Shown: positions 33,254-42,663, counted from the first letter of the stretch. The stretch is 64,000 bases of DNA from DAITBA01 sp036824005 (GCA_036824005.1 DAITBA010000006.1:105376-169375), one strand, 5' to 3'. Made by a program: numbers and translations. Notes: a model not told the origin generated them from the letters alone.

Positions 33254-34537
33254 ATGGACAAAATCGGTAAATACGAACTGCGGCATCTGCTTGGCAAAGG
33301 TGCTACCAGCGCGGTCTACCTTGGCTACGACCCGTTCGCGCAGCGCGACGTCGCCGTCAAGGTCATCGATCCGTCGGTCCTGACGGACCCGGAGCTGGGC
33401 AAGGCGCACCAGCGCCTGCTCATCAACGAGGCCTCGCTCGCCGGCAAGCTGGTGCATCCGCACATCGCCCAGATCTACGACGCCGTGGTGAGCGAAGAGC
33501 AAAGCTACATCGTCATGGAGTACGTCCCGGGCGGGACGCTGGAGCAGTTCTGCACCATCGACAGACTGCTGCCCCTGGACAGGCTGGTGGAGATCATCTT
33601 CAAATGTACCCGGGCCCTCGACTACGCTTTCAGTCTCGGCGTCACCCACCGCGACATCAAACCGGCGAACATCCTGCTCGCCGATGCGCAGAATCTCGGC
33701 GGCGACATCAAGATCTCGGACTTCGGCGCGGCGCTGCTGGCAAGCAGTGATCGAACCCAGGTGTCGGGCGTCGGCTCTCCGGCCTACATGTCTCCGCAAC
33801 AGGTGCGCGAGCTGCCGCTCAACCACCAGACCGACATCTTTTCGCTGGGCGTGGTGCTGTATCAGCTGCTCACCGGCCGGTTACCTTTCCAGGGCAGCAA
33901 CAGCTACAGCATCGTGCATCAGATCACCAGCGTGGAGGCTTTACCGCCGTCGGTCTTCCGGCGCGACGTCCCGCCGAGCATCGACGCCATCGTCGACCGG
34001 GCGATGCAGAAGGAGCTGTCGCTGCGCTACGCGAGCTGGGAGGAGTTCTCTCACGACTTGGCCCAGGCCTTCCGCAATAAGCAGCTCAAGCAGCGCCAGC
34101 GCAGCTTCGCCGACAGCGAGAAATTTCAGACCCTTCGCCAGCTACCCTTCTTCGCCGATTTCAGCGATGTCGAGCTGTGGGAGGTGGTGCGCTTCTCGGA
34201 CTGGGAAATGGTCGCGCCCCAAACCACGTTCATGCGCGACGGCGATCGCGGCGACAATTTTTGCTTCCTCGCCGACGGCGAGGTGAAGGTGGTCAAGCGC
34301 GGGCGCGTGCTGAGCACGTTGGGCCCCGGCGACTGCTTCGGCGAGATGGCGGTACTGGGCCGACGTACTCGCGGCGCTGACGTCGTGACGCTGACCGATG
34401 CCAAGATCGTCAGCATCCGCGGCGAAGCGCTGCAGCAGGCCTCCGAGGTCTGCCGCATGCACTTCTACTCCGGGTTTCTCAAGGTGATCGCCAACCGGCT
34501 CAACGCCGCAAACACCCGCCTGGCGGCGGTCGGGTAG
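33254..34537 (+). CDS. Ser/Thr protein kinase with C-terminal cyclic-nucleotide-binding domain
   Basis: A 427-residue soluble kinase. The glycine loop LGKGATSAVYLGYDP (residues 13-27) and Lys36 are followed by the catalytic loop THRDIKPANILL (HRD at 132-134), DFGAA (156-158) and GVGSPAYMSPQQV, where the usual A/S-P-E is S-P-Q. The kinase ends near residue 270. Residues about 295-420 form a cyclic-nucleotide-binding domain (NFCFLADGEVKVVKRGRVLS, then GDCFGEMAVLGRRTRGADVV). The R-R-A/T phosphate motif is altered, so binding of cAMP or cGMP is uncertain. No membrane helix is present. Kinase activity that responds to a cyclic nucleotide is inferred from the domain pair. Confidence 0.93.
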   Translation: MDKIGKYELRHLLGKGATSAVYLGYDPFAQRDVAVKVIDPSVLTDPELGKAHQRLLINEASLAGKLVHPHIAQIYDAVVSEEQSYIVMEYVPGGTLEQFCTIDRLLPLDRLVEIIFKCTRALDYAFSLGVTHRDIKPANILLADAQNLGGDIKISDFGAALLASSDRTQVSGVGSPAYMSPQQVRELPLNHQTDIFSLGVVLYQLLTGRLPFQGSNSYSIVHQITSVEALPPSVFRRDVPPSIDAIVDRAMQKELSLRYASWEEFSHDLAQAFRNKQLKQRQRSFADSEKFQTLRQLPFFADFSDVELWEVVRFSDWEMVAPQTTFMRDGDRGDNFCFLADGEVKVVKRGRVLSTLGPGDCFGEMAVLGRRTRGADVVTLTDAKIVSIRGEALQQASEVCRMHFYSGFLKVIANRLNAANTRLAAVG

Positions 34538-34604
34538 CGCGCTCGGCAAACGCCAGAAACGACGAAGGCGGCCGCAGCCGGCCCTAGGTCAAGTACGTTC
34601 CCCG

Positions 34605-34928
34605 TCAGCCCGCGGTGGTGCTGCCTTCCAGATGCTTCTGCAGCTCGCCGCTGGCGTACATCTCGCCCATGATGTCCGAGCCGCCGACAAACTCACCGTT
34701 GACGTAGAGCTGGGGAATCGTCGGCCAGTTGGCAAATTCCTTGATGCCGGCACGGATCGCCGGATGCTCGAGCACGTTCACCGAGAAGAAATCCTTTACC
34801 CCGCAGGCTTTCAGAATCTGTACCGCCTTGGCCGAGAAACCGCACTGCGGGAACTGCGGCGTGCCCTTCATGTACAGCACGACGGGATGGGAGCTGACCT
34901 GCTGCTTGATGAGTTGTTGGACATCCAT
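34605..34928 (-). CDS. grxD: Monothiol glutaredoxin, Grx4 family
   Basis: A 107-residue glutaredoxin with the C-G-F-S active site at residues 29-32 (GTPQFPQCGFSAKAVQILKA), the W-P-T-I-P-Q-L-Y-V loop and GGSDIMGEMYASGEL for glutathione binding. It carries or transfers [2Fe-2S] clusters. The ATG at 34928 follows GGAG. An upstream in-frame start gives 16 extra residues with no support. It is the last gene of hemA-prfA-prmC-grxD, an order common in betaproteobacteria. Confidence 0.96.
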   Translation of the reverse strand: MDVQQLIKQQVSSHPVVLYMKGTPQFPQCGFSAKAVQILKACGVKDFFSVNVLEHPAIRAGIKEFANWPTIPQLYVNGEFVGGSDIMGEMYASGELQKHLEGSTTAG

Positions 34929-35003
34929 TTGCCACTCCGAATAGCCGAGTAAATTGATCAGGATTCTACTGAGCACTTCGGCGCCGCGTCAAGCCACTCG
35001 CTT

Positions 35004-35873
35004 TCACGGCCGGCGGCCGCCGCCCACGCGGGCGATGCCCGCCAGATCCTGCCAGCCGGAAACGTCTATGAATCCCCGATCGAGCAGCAGGGCGCGGCAG
35101 GCATCGGCCTGATCGTAGCCGTGCTCGAACAGCAGCCAGCCGCCTGGCATCAGGTGCGCCGGCGCGTGGGCGATAATCGTCCTCACCGCGTCGAGCCCGT
35201 CGGTACCGCTCACCAGCGCCGTTTGGGGCTCGAAACGCACATCGCCTTGCGCGAGGTGTGGGTCGCCCGCGGCAACGTAGGGCGGATTGACGACGATCAG
35301 CTCGAAGCGCTCGCCGCCAAGAGCAGCGAACCAGTCGCTGCGCACGAAGCGCACCTCGGCGCCGAGGGTCTCGGCGTTGGCGCGCGCCACGGCCAGCGCC
35401 GTTTCGGAGACGTCGCTGGCCATGACGATGGCCTGCGGCAGCTCCTTCGCCAGGCTGATGGCGATAGCGCCGCTGCCGGTGGCGAGATCGAGCACCCGGG
35501 GCGCAGCGCGGCTGCGCAGCAAATCCAACGCCAGATCGACGAGCAATTCCGTTTCCGGGCGGGGAATGAGCACGTCGGGCGTGACGCGGAAATCGCGGCC
35601 ATAGAACTCGCGGCTGCCGACGAGGTAGGCAATCGGCTCGCCCGCGGCACGGCGGCAGATCAGTTCGGCGAAGCGCCGCATGTGCGCCGACGTCACGGGC
35701 CGTTGCGGATGCGCAGCCAGGTCGACGTGGGTGCAGCCGAGAACGTGCTGCAGCAGTCGCCTCGCCTCGCTTGGGGGAAGCCGCCCGCGCACCGCCGACA
35801 ACAGCGTCGCGGCCGCCTCGCCGGCCGCCTCGGACAGCAGCGGTTGCCGCGTCTGTGCCTCCTCAGCCATCAC
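35004..35873 (-). CDS. prmC: Release factor glutamine methyltransferase PrmC
   Basis: A 289-residue enzyme that methylates the Gln of the GGQ motif in release factors 1 and 2. The N-terminal helical domain is followed by a Rossmann fold with VLDLATGSGAIAISLAKELP (SAM motif I) and the catalytic NPPY in ELIVVNPPYVAAGDPHLAQG. FRVTPDVLIPRPETELLVDL is the standard PrmC linker. It lies 18 bases after prfA, whose product is its substrate. Confidence 0.96.
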   Translation of the reverse strand: MMAEEAQTRQPLLSEAAGEAAATLLSAVRGRLPPSEARRLLQHVLGCTHVDLAAHPQRPVTSAHMRRFAELICRRAAGEPIAYLVGSREFYGRDFRVTPDVLIPRPETELLVDLALDLLRSRAAPRVLDLATGSGAIAISLAKELPQAIVMASDVSETALAVARANAETLGAEVRFVRSDWFAALGGERFELIVVNPPYVAAGDPHLAQGDVRFEPQTALVSGTDGLDAVRTIIAHAPAHLMPGGWLLFEHGYDQADACRALLLDRGFIDVSGWQDLAGIARVGGGRRP

Positions 35874-35891
35874 GTATCGTCCCTCGACAAC

Positions 35892-36977
35892 TCACGCGGC
35901 CTCCTCCGACAGCGCCGCCAATTGCTCCGCCTGGTGCTCGGCCATGAGCGCCGTGATGAGGTCATCCAGGTCGCCGTCCATGATGTAGTCGATCTTGTAC
36001 AGCGTGAGATTGATGCGGTGATCGGTAATGCGGCCCTGGGGAAAGTTGTACGTGCGGATGCGTTCCGAACGGTCGCCGCTGCCGATCAGCGACTTGCGCG
36101 TCGAGGCGAGCTTCGCCTGCTGCTCGCGCACCTGCTTGTCCTTGATGCGGGCGGCGAGCACCGCCAGCGCCTGGGCCTTGTTCTTGTGCTGGGAGCGGTC
36201 GTCCTGGCACTCGACGACGATGCCCGTGGGCAGGTGCGTGACGCGCACGGCCGAGTCGGTCTTGTTGATGTGCTGGCCACCGGCGCCGGAGGCGCGGAAG
36301 GTGTCGATGCGGATTTCCGCCGGATTGATCACCACGTCCGACACTTCGTCCGCCTCGGGCAGGACGGCGACCGTGCACGCCGAGGTGTGAATGCGTCCCT
36401 GGGTCTCGGTGATCGGCACCCGCTGCACGCGATGGCCGCCGGACTCGAACTTGAGCTTCGAGTAGGCGCCGAAGCCGATGATCTTAACAATGATCTCCTT
36501 GTAGCCGCCGATGTCGGCCGGACTCTGGGAGATGACCTCGACTCGCCAGCCCTGGCGTTCGGCGTAGCGGGCGTACATGCGAAACAGGTCGCCGGCGAAC
36601 AGCGCCGATTCATCGCCGCCCGTGCCGGCGCGAATCTCCAGATACAGATTGCGCTCGTCGTTGGGGTCGCGCGGCAGCAGCGCCCGCTGCAACTCCGCTA
36701 CGATCCGCTCCATTTCGTCGCGGCAGCTCTGGATTTCGCTCTCGGCGAGATCCTTCATTTCCGGGTCGGTGATCATCTCCTGCGCTGCCTTCAGGTCGTC
36801 GTCCGCTCTGCGGTAGCCGCGGTAGAGCTCGACCACGGGCGCGATCTCGGCATGCTCGCGCGTCAGGCGTCGATAGCTGTCGAGGTCGCGCGTGGCATCC
36901 TCGGCAGCCAGCAGGCCATCGATCTCGCCGAGTCGGCGGGTTAGTTGTTCCAGTTTGTCGCTGATGCTTTTCTTCAT
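35892..36977 (-). CDS. prfA: Peptide chain release factor 1
   Basis: A 361-residue class I release factor. The stop-codon recognition motif P-x-T is present as PIT in HRVQRVPITETQGRIHTSAC, and the catalytic GGQ is in RASGAGGQHINKTDSAVRVT. The start MKKSISDKLEQL at 36977 gives the usual length; an in-frame ATG 24 bases upstream is rejected. It recognises UAA and UAG, and its GGQ Gln is modified by PrmC encoded next. Confidence 0.97.
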   Translation of the reverse strand: MKKSISDKLEQLTRRLGEIDGLLAAEDATRDLDSYRRLTREHAEIAPVVELYRGYRRADDDLKAAQEMITDPEMKDLAESEIQSCRDEMERIVAELQRALLPRDPNDERNLYLEIRAGTGGDESALFAGDLFRMYARYAERQGWRVEVISQSPADIGGYKEIIVKIIGFGAYSKLKFESGGHRVQRVPITETQGRIHTSACTVAVLPEADEVSDVVINPAEIRIDTFRASGAGGQHINKTDSAVRVTHLPTGIVVECQDDRSQHKNKAQALAVLAARIKDKQVREQQAKLASTRKSLIGSGDRSERIRTYNFPQGRITDHRINLTLYKIDYIMDGDLDDLITALMAEHQAEQLAALSEEAA

Positions 36978-37031
36978 GGCGGCAATGACACGCCCCGGCA
37001 CCCGTGGGCGCGCGGGGCACGATGGCTTCGG

Positions 37032-38285
37032 CTACTCGCCGGGATGCAAATGAAACAGGCGCGCAATCACGCTCGATAGTTCGTTGCGATCGTGGGCGTC
37101 GGCCTGGTTGAGCACGTTGGTGGGGGCATGCATGAACTTGTTGGTCAAGCCGTGGCTGAGCGCCTCGAGCACCCGCTCGGGATGCTCGCCGCGTGCCAGC
37201 AGCTTCATGGCGCGCTCGAACTCGTGCCGCCGCATGCGTTCGGCATGGTCGCGCAGCGCGCGTATGGTCGGCACGACATCGCGCGCCTCGACCCAGTGCA
37301 GGAAGTTCTCGACCCGCGAATCGATGATGGCCTCCGCCTCGAGCACCGCGGCCTGGCGCGATTCCAGGCCCGACTCGACGATCTCGGCCAGATCGTCGAG
37401 CGTGTAAAGGAATACGTCGTCTAGTTTGCCCACCTCCGCCTCGATGTCGCGCGGCACGGCCAGATCCACCATCACCACCGGCCGGTGACGGCGGGCCTTG
37501 ATGGCGCGCTCGACCATGCCCAAGCCAACGATGGGAAGCGGACTGGCGGTGCAGGACACGACGATGTCGTAGGTATGCAGGTTGTCGCCGATCTCGTCCA
37601 GCTTCATGGCCTGGCCCGACAGGCGCCGGGCGAGCGTCTCGGCGCGCTCGGCTGTGCGGTTGGCGACGGTGATCTGCTTCGGCTGGCGGGCGGCAAAATG
37701 GGCGGCGCACAACTCGATCATGTCGCCGGCGCCGATGAACAACACGCGCTGCTCAGCGATGCTCTCGAAGATACGTTCCGACAGATGCACCGCCGCGGCG
37801 GCCATAGACACGATGTTGGCGCCGATAGCCGTGGTCGAGCGCACTTCCTTGGCGACGGCAAAGGTGCGCTGGAACAGCTTGTTGAGCAGCGCGCCGAGCG
37901 TGCCCGCCTCCTCGGCGGTGCGCGCCGCCTGCTTCATCTGACCGAGGATCTGCGGCTCGCCCAGCACCATGGAGTCCAGCCCGCTGGCGACCCGGAAGAC
38001 ATGGCGCACGGCATCGCGCTGGGGCAGGGTGTATAGGTAGGGACTGATCTTCTGCGGCTGCAGATGGTGATATTCCGCCAGCCAGTCGGCGGCGCTTTGC
38101 GGCGCCTCAGTGGCGCAGTAAAGCTCGGTACGGTTGCAGGTGGACAGGATTGCCGCCTCGCGCACGGGCTTGTCGCGCAGCAGTTCGTTCAGCGCCTGCG
38201 GCAGACGCTCGGGCTGAAACGCCACCTGCTCGCGCACGGCGAGCGGCGCGGTGTGGTGATTCAGACCGAGAGTGAAGAGCTGCAT
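37032..38285 (-). CDS. hemA: Glutamyl-tRNA reductase
   Basis: A 417-residue enzyme that reduces glutamyl-tRNA(Glu) to glutamate-1-semialdehyde, the first step of C5 heme synthesis. The N-terminus MQLFTLGLNHHTAPLAVREQ and the catalytic Cys50 in AILSTCNRTELYC are diagnostic. The NADPH domain (VLFIGAGDMIELCAAHFAAR) and the C-terminal dimerisation helix follow. It heads the operon hemA-prfA-prmC-grxD. Its promoter should lie in 38286-38400. Confidence 0.97.
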   Translation of the reverse strand: MQLFTLGLNHHTAPLAVREQVAFQPERLPQALNELLRDKPVREAAILSTCNRTELYCATEAPQSAADWLAEYHHLQPQKISPYLYTLPQRDAVRHVFRVASGLDSMVLGEPQILGQMKQAARTAEEAGTLGALLNKLFQRTFAVAKEVRSTTAIGANIVSMAAAAVHLSERIFESIAEQRVLFIGAGDMIELCAAHFAARQPKQITVANRTAERAETLARRLSGQAMKLDEIGDNLHTYDIVVSCTASPLPIVGLGMVERAIKARRHRPVVMVDLAVPRDIEAEVGKLDDVFLYTLDDLAEIVESGLESRQAAVLEAEAIIDSRVENFLHWVEARDVVPTIRALRDHAERMRRHEFERAMKLLARGEHPERVLEALSHGLTNKFMHAPTNVLNQADAHDRNELSSVIARLFHLHPGE

Positions 38286-38430
38286 GGAGCGTCGTGACGC
38301 GGCAATTTCCCAAGGAAATTATAGCAGTAGCCCCTCGGAACGGACCCTTGACGCAGGTCAGCAAGGCGAGGTCGTCCTCGGGGGTGTCCAGGTGCTGAGG
38401 GCAAAGCCAGGGGAGGGCATCATTCTGTGG

Positions 38431-38606
38431 CCAAGGGGGAATTCCCTCGGCGGATTTTGCTCACTGCGTTCGCGAAATCCTTGGTGGCCCAGGGCGGAAT
38501 CACCCTGAGCAGATTTTGCTCACTGCGTTCGCGAAATCCTTGGTGGCCAAGGGCGGAATCACCCTGAGCAGATTTTGCTCACTGCGTTCGCGAAATCCTT
38601 GGTGGC
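38431..38606. repeat. Three tandem copies of a 59-bp repeat at the island edge
   Basis: The core GATTTTGCTCACTGCGTTCG followed by CGAAATCCTTGGTGG occurs three times at an exact 59-base period (cores at 38453, 38512 and 38571). Copies 2 and 3 are almost identical and copy 1 differs in its first 20 bases. The copies are directly adjacent, without variable spacers. The rest of the gene-free stretch 38286-38731 holds the hemA upstream region on the left and an unremarkable 100 bases on the right. The repeat marks the change from core DNA to the lower-GC island. Confidence 0.85.
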
Positions 38607-38704
38607 GGAACACGGAACCGAATCCGCGACCACCGTTAGGAGCGAATGGTAACACATTGGCCCCGCGAGCGCCAATTCGATGATTAGGCCGCGAATACCA
38701 ACCG

Positions 38705-38730
38705 ACCGTAACGTGACGCTACCTTACGGT
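38705..38730. repeat. Inverted repeat directly after the nuclease-ATPase gene
   Basis: ACCGTAA-N12-TTACGGT lies immediately beyond the stop codon of the minus-strand gene. No T-run follows on either strand, so it is a weak candidate for a terminator or for a protein-binding dyad at the island border. Confidence 0.4.
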
Positions 38731-38731
38731 T

Positions 38732-41137
38732 TCAGTGTGCATGCTCAGGTCCGAAGACACGCGCGATAGCTGGTCCTACGATGCTATCGAGCGCCCGGTG
38801 CGCCCAGCATGCCTTCTCCTTGTCGGCAAAGTGTGTGACTTGGCGCAAGGCAATATCTGTTCTCGCCAGCAAAGGGAACGACTCACGCTGCATCATCTCA
38901 GCGATCCATGCGTCGGCCTCATCCACTTCCATCCGGACAATCGCATTCAGCAGCGCCAGCGTAATCGGCTCGACGATACCGCTACGATGGCACACAACAT
39001 CTCCCTTGCCAGGAACATCGTGGGTCCACATCCCGTGATCTGCCTCCAAGGTGGACGGTCGCCTCAGCGGTACAGGGCAGCTGCCGATTTCCAACAGCAG
39101 TGCCGGCGTTGCACTGCCAACAACTTGCCCATCATCACCGACGGCAAGAAGCTGCAGACCTGCCAGATGCGACAGCACGAGCCAGCCTTGACCGCCGACC
39201 TGCATGGACATTTCATCTCTTTCATCTGGTGACAGGTCCAATGCAATGGACATCCCTCCGGGACCGGACGCAACGACACTACCGTCCTCATTGAACCTGA
39301 GGCCAACCGTCCCGAGACTCGGCCAGTACATAGCCGCCCGGGTACCGGGTCTGACTGCCTCTTTGCGGGGATAATCCATCAACAGTTCATTCAGGAAAGC
39401 GAGCGGGATCCCTCCAAGAATCCCTGCGGCATCAATGATCGCCTGCGCAGCCACCACGTCACCCATCGGCAGCCTTGCAGAGCTTCTCAACAGCCATTTC
39501 GCGGTCTTGGCAGGGTCAGACTTTACTCGCCCAACCAATTCCTTTGCCAAGACTTCAGCAAGCTCTGCAGCCATGGCCTCTGGCAGACGTGCGACAACGA
39601 TGTCTTCATTTGACGACTGATGGATGGTCCGCTTTACTGCACCGATTTTTCGCAGGACGCCAAACTCCTCGTTGTCGAGCTCAGTCTTTGCCGTCTTGGC
39701 GCGCACGACATAGATCATCGTCGATTCCAGCACGAGGGGGGCAGACCTAGACTTGTCTTTTGCATCCTTCAGAATGCATCTGGCCAGCTTTCGGTATCCG
39801 GTACGAGGATCATCGTCGGAGAAACGGCGTCGTGCATTGGCAATCAGGTCCAGCCCCATCAGAGGTGGAAGTGCCACAACCAGATGATCGGTACTGCAGG
39901 CGGGAACTTGCGCGTCGGCAGCAATCGCCCTGAGAAGCCAGGGAGACCGGTACTCACCGGAAGCTTCTGCACCGGGCATGAACCGCATGCTCAACTTGGC
40001 CAATGCCTCGCATGCGGACTTGAATTCGTCGTCGTCGAGAAGGCCAACCGTAACGACAGCTGCATTTCTACCGATCCGTGTTTTCTTCCTTCTGGTCTCA
40101 TTGAGTATTACCGAATCGGTTAGCGAGTCGTCCAGGCCCATGAGAATTCGCAGTTGGCGACCAAACTGATCCGAGACAAGTTCATCAACGTCCCTGCGAA
40201 CCTGCTCGCAAGTGACGCTATTACCGTCTACGGCAATTGTGAGTATTGGCCCGGTGTCGCGGAACGAAACTCCACGCAGCCAGGATCGTATGTCATCAGA
40301 AGTAGCTGGCCAGCCCAACTCCGCTGCAAACAGATTTGCCAGTAGTTGGAATACTCCTTCCCCAGCTGAATCTGCCTCCACAAGGAGCACACATAGGTCG
40401 TCGCATCGTGTGGCGAGCTCGGCTGCCTCCCGGATGGCGCTGCTTTTTCCTGCCAACGGCGCCCCCTCCATGAGTACCACTCGAGGGCCCGATTCGGATC
40501 TGAGATGGGACAGAGCTTCCTGGGTCGCTTTCCGGGGAATCAAAAAATCTCTAACGAACGGTTGTAGGTAGTCACCCCACGCTCCGCACATGTCGGCGAT
40601 CGTGTTTGCTGTTGCCGAACGTATGGCATTGACCCAAAGATTTCCACGCTGTCCAAGAAGGATTTCGACCGCTTTTCTCAGATCGACAGTGGCCACGGTA
40701 GTGGCTGCAGAAATCACTTTTTTCAGCTGCTCAGCGCCAAAGGTGCTGGCATCCAACGGTGAACCATCATGCGATGCAAGCAAACGCGTTTCGCGGCCGT
40801 TGGTCACGATCACCAGTGGCGGGCTTGGCCGGAGCATTCTTGCGTAGGAGAGTCCCTGCTGGTCATCGGCGGCAGTGAGACTTGCGTCCTCGCGCTTCAA
40901 TTCCAGTACGGCTAAGGGTGCGTCGCCATCCGACACCAAAATATCCAAACGCCCTTCGGCACGGGAGACAGTTCGTCCATCGACTTCGACGTTCCCACGT
41001 CCAAATTTCATGGAAAAGCGGAGTTGGTGACGCAGCGCACCAGAACCAAGCCACGGGAATACGCGGGCAACCGTGCCGTGGATTCGCGCCTCGAGATCTG
41101 ACTCGGTCGGGGACTGCGTCAGTTGTTGGATATCCAT
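38732..41137 (-). CDS. HsdR-N-like nuclease fused to a P-loop NTPase
   Basis: An 801-residue protein. Residues 15-120 resemble the N-terminal nuclease domain of type I restriction subunits: Glu17, D65 in GRLDILVSDGDAPLAVLELK, E79-x-K81, and a Q-x-x-x-Y motif at 94-98 (QGLSY). From about 195 a P-loop region begins, with Walker A VVLMEGAPLAGKSSAIREAA (225-232) and a possible Walker B in GPILTIAVDG. It lacks the DEAD-box helicase motifs of HsdR, so it is not a truncated HsdR. The C-terminal 350 residues match nothing I know. It lies 170 bases after the restriction gene in the same direction. It could be an accessory nuclease of that system or an independent defence gene. Confidence 0.75.
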   Translation of the reverse strand: MDIQQLTQSPTESDLEARIHGTVARVFPWLGSGALRHQLRFSMKFGRGNVEVDGRTVSRAEGRLDILVSDGDAPLAVLELKREDASLTAADDQQGLSYARMLRPSPPLVIVTNGRETRLLASHDGSPLDASTFGAEQLKKVISAATTVATVDLRKAVEILLGQRGNLWVNAIRSATANTIADMCGAWGDYLQPFVRDFLIPRKATQEALSHLRSESGPRVVLMEGAPLAGKSSAIREAAELATRCDDLCVLLVEADSAGEGVFQLLANLFAAELGWPATSDDIRSWLRGVSFRDTGPILTIAVDGNSVTCEQVRRDVDELVSDQFGRQLRILMGLDDSLTDSVILNETRRKKTRIGRNAAVVTVGLLDDDEFKSACEALAKLSMRFMPGAEASGEYRSPWLLRAIAADAQVPACSTDHLVVALPPLMGLDLIANARRRFSDDDPRTGYRKLARCILKDAKDKSRSAPLVLESTMIYVVRAKTAKTELDNEEFGVLRKIGAVKRTIHQSSNEDIVVARLPEAMAAELAEVLAKELVGRVKSDPAKTAKWLLRSSARLPMGDVVAAQAIIDAAGILGGIPLAFLNELLMDYPRKEAVRPGTRAAMYWPSLGTVGLRFNEDGSVVASGPGGMSIALDLSPDERDEMSMQVGGQGWLVLSHLAGLQLLAVGDDGQVVGSATPALLLEIGSCPVPLRRPSTLEADHGMWTHDVPGKGDVVCHRSGIVEPITLALLNAIVRMEVDEADAWIAEMMQRESFPLLARTDIALRQVTHFADKEKACWAHRALDSIVGPAIARVFGPEHAH

Positions 41138-41307
41138 GTCATTCGCACCGTTTCACGCGGCATGCTCTCCGTCCCCATCGAAACCTCGAAAACATCCCTT
41201 GTCTTCGGCGCCACATTTTGCCTTCATGTACCTGACTCTTAAATGGGAGGTAAATGTGATAGTACGAAAGGCAGCAACGTATGACCAAGTCCTACAACCA
41301 GCTAATG

Positions 41308-42660
41308 TCAGGAAGTTGGCTCGTCAAGGAGCCGCTCGAATGCAAAAATGCTGGATAGGTCAGCCGCATTAAAATGGTCTTTTGTAAGCCCGATCATCGC
41401 GTCGAATATCCACTCAGCCCTGTCCAATTCACGCCCATCCTCCAAAACCTTAAGGTGGAGCATCGGCGAAACGTAATCTTCGTGATGAGTCAATGCGTGG
41501 GTATTACCAAGAAGCACCGCCCTCAGAGCACGCTGCTCACATTCAAATTTCAGGCGGCTGTATTTCAGAACTTGTGCTGCTCCTTTCTTGATATCGTCAG
41601 TGCGATCAAGCCCCGGGAGTTCTTTTGTGTTCGCGACCCGTTTCTCGACGTTCTGATTGTTTTCAACTATATGGAAGTTGCCGCAACCGAATCGATGCCA
41701 CCGCAGATGGTCCGGCTCGTTCGTCCATTGGGTATAGGCAGTTGCATGCTTAGCCCAATTCGATGCGATAGTCGCAACAGTTTCCGGATTGCCGACCGCA
41801 CTGGCCAAATCTGGCAGCGGCCACGTTTCAACCGTTTCAGGAGTTGGGTGCGAAACGGGGAGAGAGAATTCTGCGCCAGCAAAGAAGAGCGAGAGTTCAG
41901 AGACTCCCGTCATAGGGATGTTGAGCCACTCATGTTGGTCCCTCCCGGAGTACGGAATCGCCATGGTTGCAACAAGCGGATAGGCGATCAACGGCTTAGC
42001 TTTCACCTCAATGAATGCAAGTATCGCGTCAGTTGCAACAGTGAGATCGAACTCTCCCCGCGCACCACCCCCATCTCGGAGACGAGCGTTTGTTCGAGAT
42101 GCCTTCAGCGTTGCCCGCAACAAGGCCTTCACAACCTGAATGCCTTGGTCGCCAATGGCTCTTCCACCTGGCTTGGCGAGCCATTCGACTTGTGGGTAGT
42201 CCCGAACAGTGCCGTTCTTGGACTCCCTGCGAGATCCCGGCAAATAGCATTCTGTGCGCGGCGTGCCGGCGGCAACACACAGTGGGCACATCCATGTGTA
42301 GGGGAAGAGCGCCTTACCACAGCCGCAACGCAACGCTTTTTGGACGAATTCACCTCTGTCGTCTATCAGACCGTTCGTGTAAACGCCAGTGATACACAGA
42401 TCGACCAAAGCCGACAAAGCGTAACCCAAACCAGCAGTCGGCAGCTGGCCTTGCCTCTTCAGGTCACGAAGCGAAGAGACGTAGTTTTCGACGACTACAT
42501 CAAGCGCTATATCGATGGCCGAATTGACTGGCTCCCTGCGGAACTTTGCATGGTTGAAAAGATGTGTCTGAAGTTCCTGGTAAGGAACACATGTGGCTTT
42601 GTAGGTGCAATCTGTACATGGTCCTTCAAAACGAGCTACTGCCGCGCGACGGGTCGCCAT
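41308..42660 (-). CDS. Probable type II restriction endonuclease with zinc-binding motifs
   Basis: A 450-residue protein. A PD-(D/E)XK-like catalytic core is seen at 202-220: GEFDLTVATDAILAFIEVKA, with D205 and E218-x-K220. Two Cys clusters (C15-x-x-C18 with C24, and C112, C114, C125, C128) suggest zinc binding, as in several restriction enzymes that use zinc ribbons. It starts three bases after the controller gene, with GAGGA before the ATG, so C and R are co-translated. The divergent gene encodes a DNA methyltransferase. Role as the restriction partner is inferred from context and motif; the recognition site is unknown. Confidence 0.75.
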   Translation of the reverse strand: MATRRAAVARFEGPCTDCTYKATCVPYQELQTHLFNHAKFRREPVNSAIDIALDVVVENYVSSLRDLKRQGQLPTAGLGYALSALVDLCITGVYTNGLIDDRGEFVQKALRCGCGKALFPYTWMCPLCVAAGTPRTECYLPGSRRESKNGTVRDYPQVEWLAKPGGRAIGDQGIQVVKALLRATLKASRTNARLRDGGGARGEFDLTVATDAILAFIEVKAKPLIAYPLVATMAIPYSGRDQHEWLNIPMTGVSELSLFFAGAEFSLPVSHPTPETVETWPLPDLASAVGNPETVATIASNWAKHATAYTQWTNEPDHLRWHRFGCGNFHIVENNQNVEKRVANTKELPGLDRTDDIKKGAAQVLKYSRLKFECEQRALRAVLLGNTHALTHHEDYVSPMLHLKVLEDGRELDRAEWIFDAMIGLTKDHFNAADLSSIFAFERLLDEPTS

Positions 42661-42663
42661 GTT

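Noticed and set aside
34538..34604. Bidirectional terminator between the Ser/Thr kinase and grxD
   Set aside because: A GC-rich GGCCG/CGGCC hairpin is present but without a T-run on either side, so it is not convincing.
38431..38606. CRISPR array
   Set aside because: The three repeat copies are directly adjacent with no unique spacers and a 59-base unit; no cas gene is present.
38705..38730. Strong rho-independent terminator after the nuclease-ATPase gene
   Set aside because: The dyad has a 12-base loop and no T-tract, so it is listed only as an inverted repeat.
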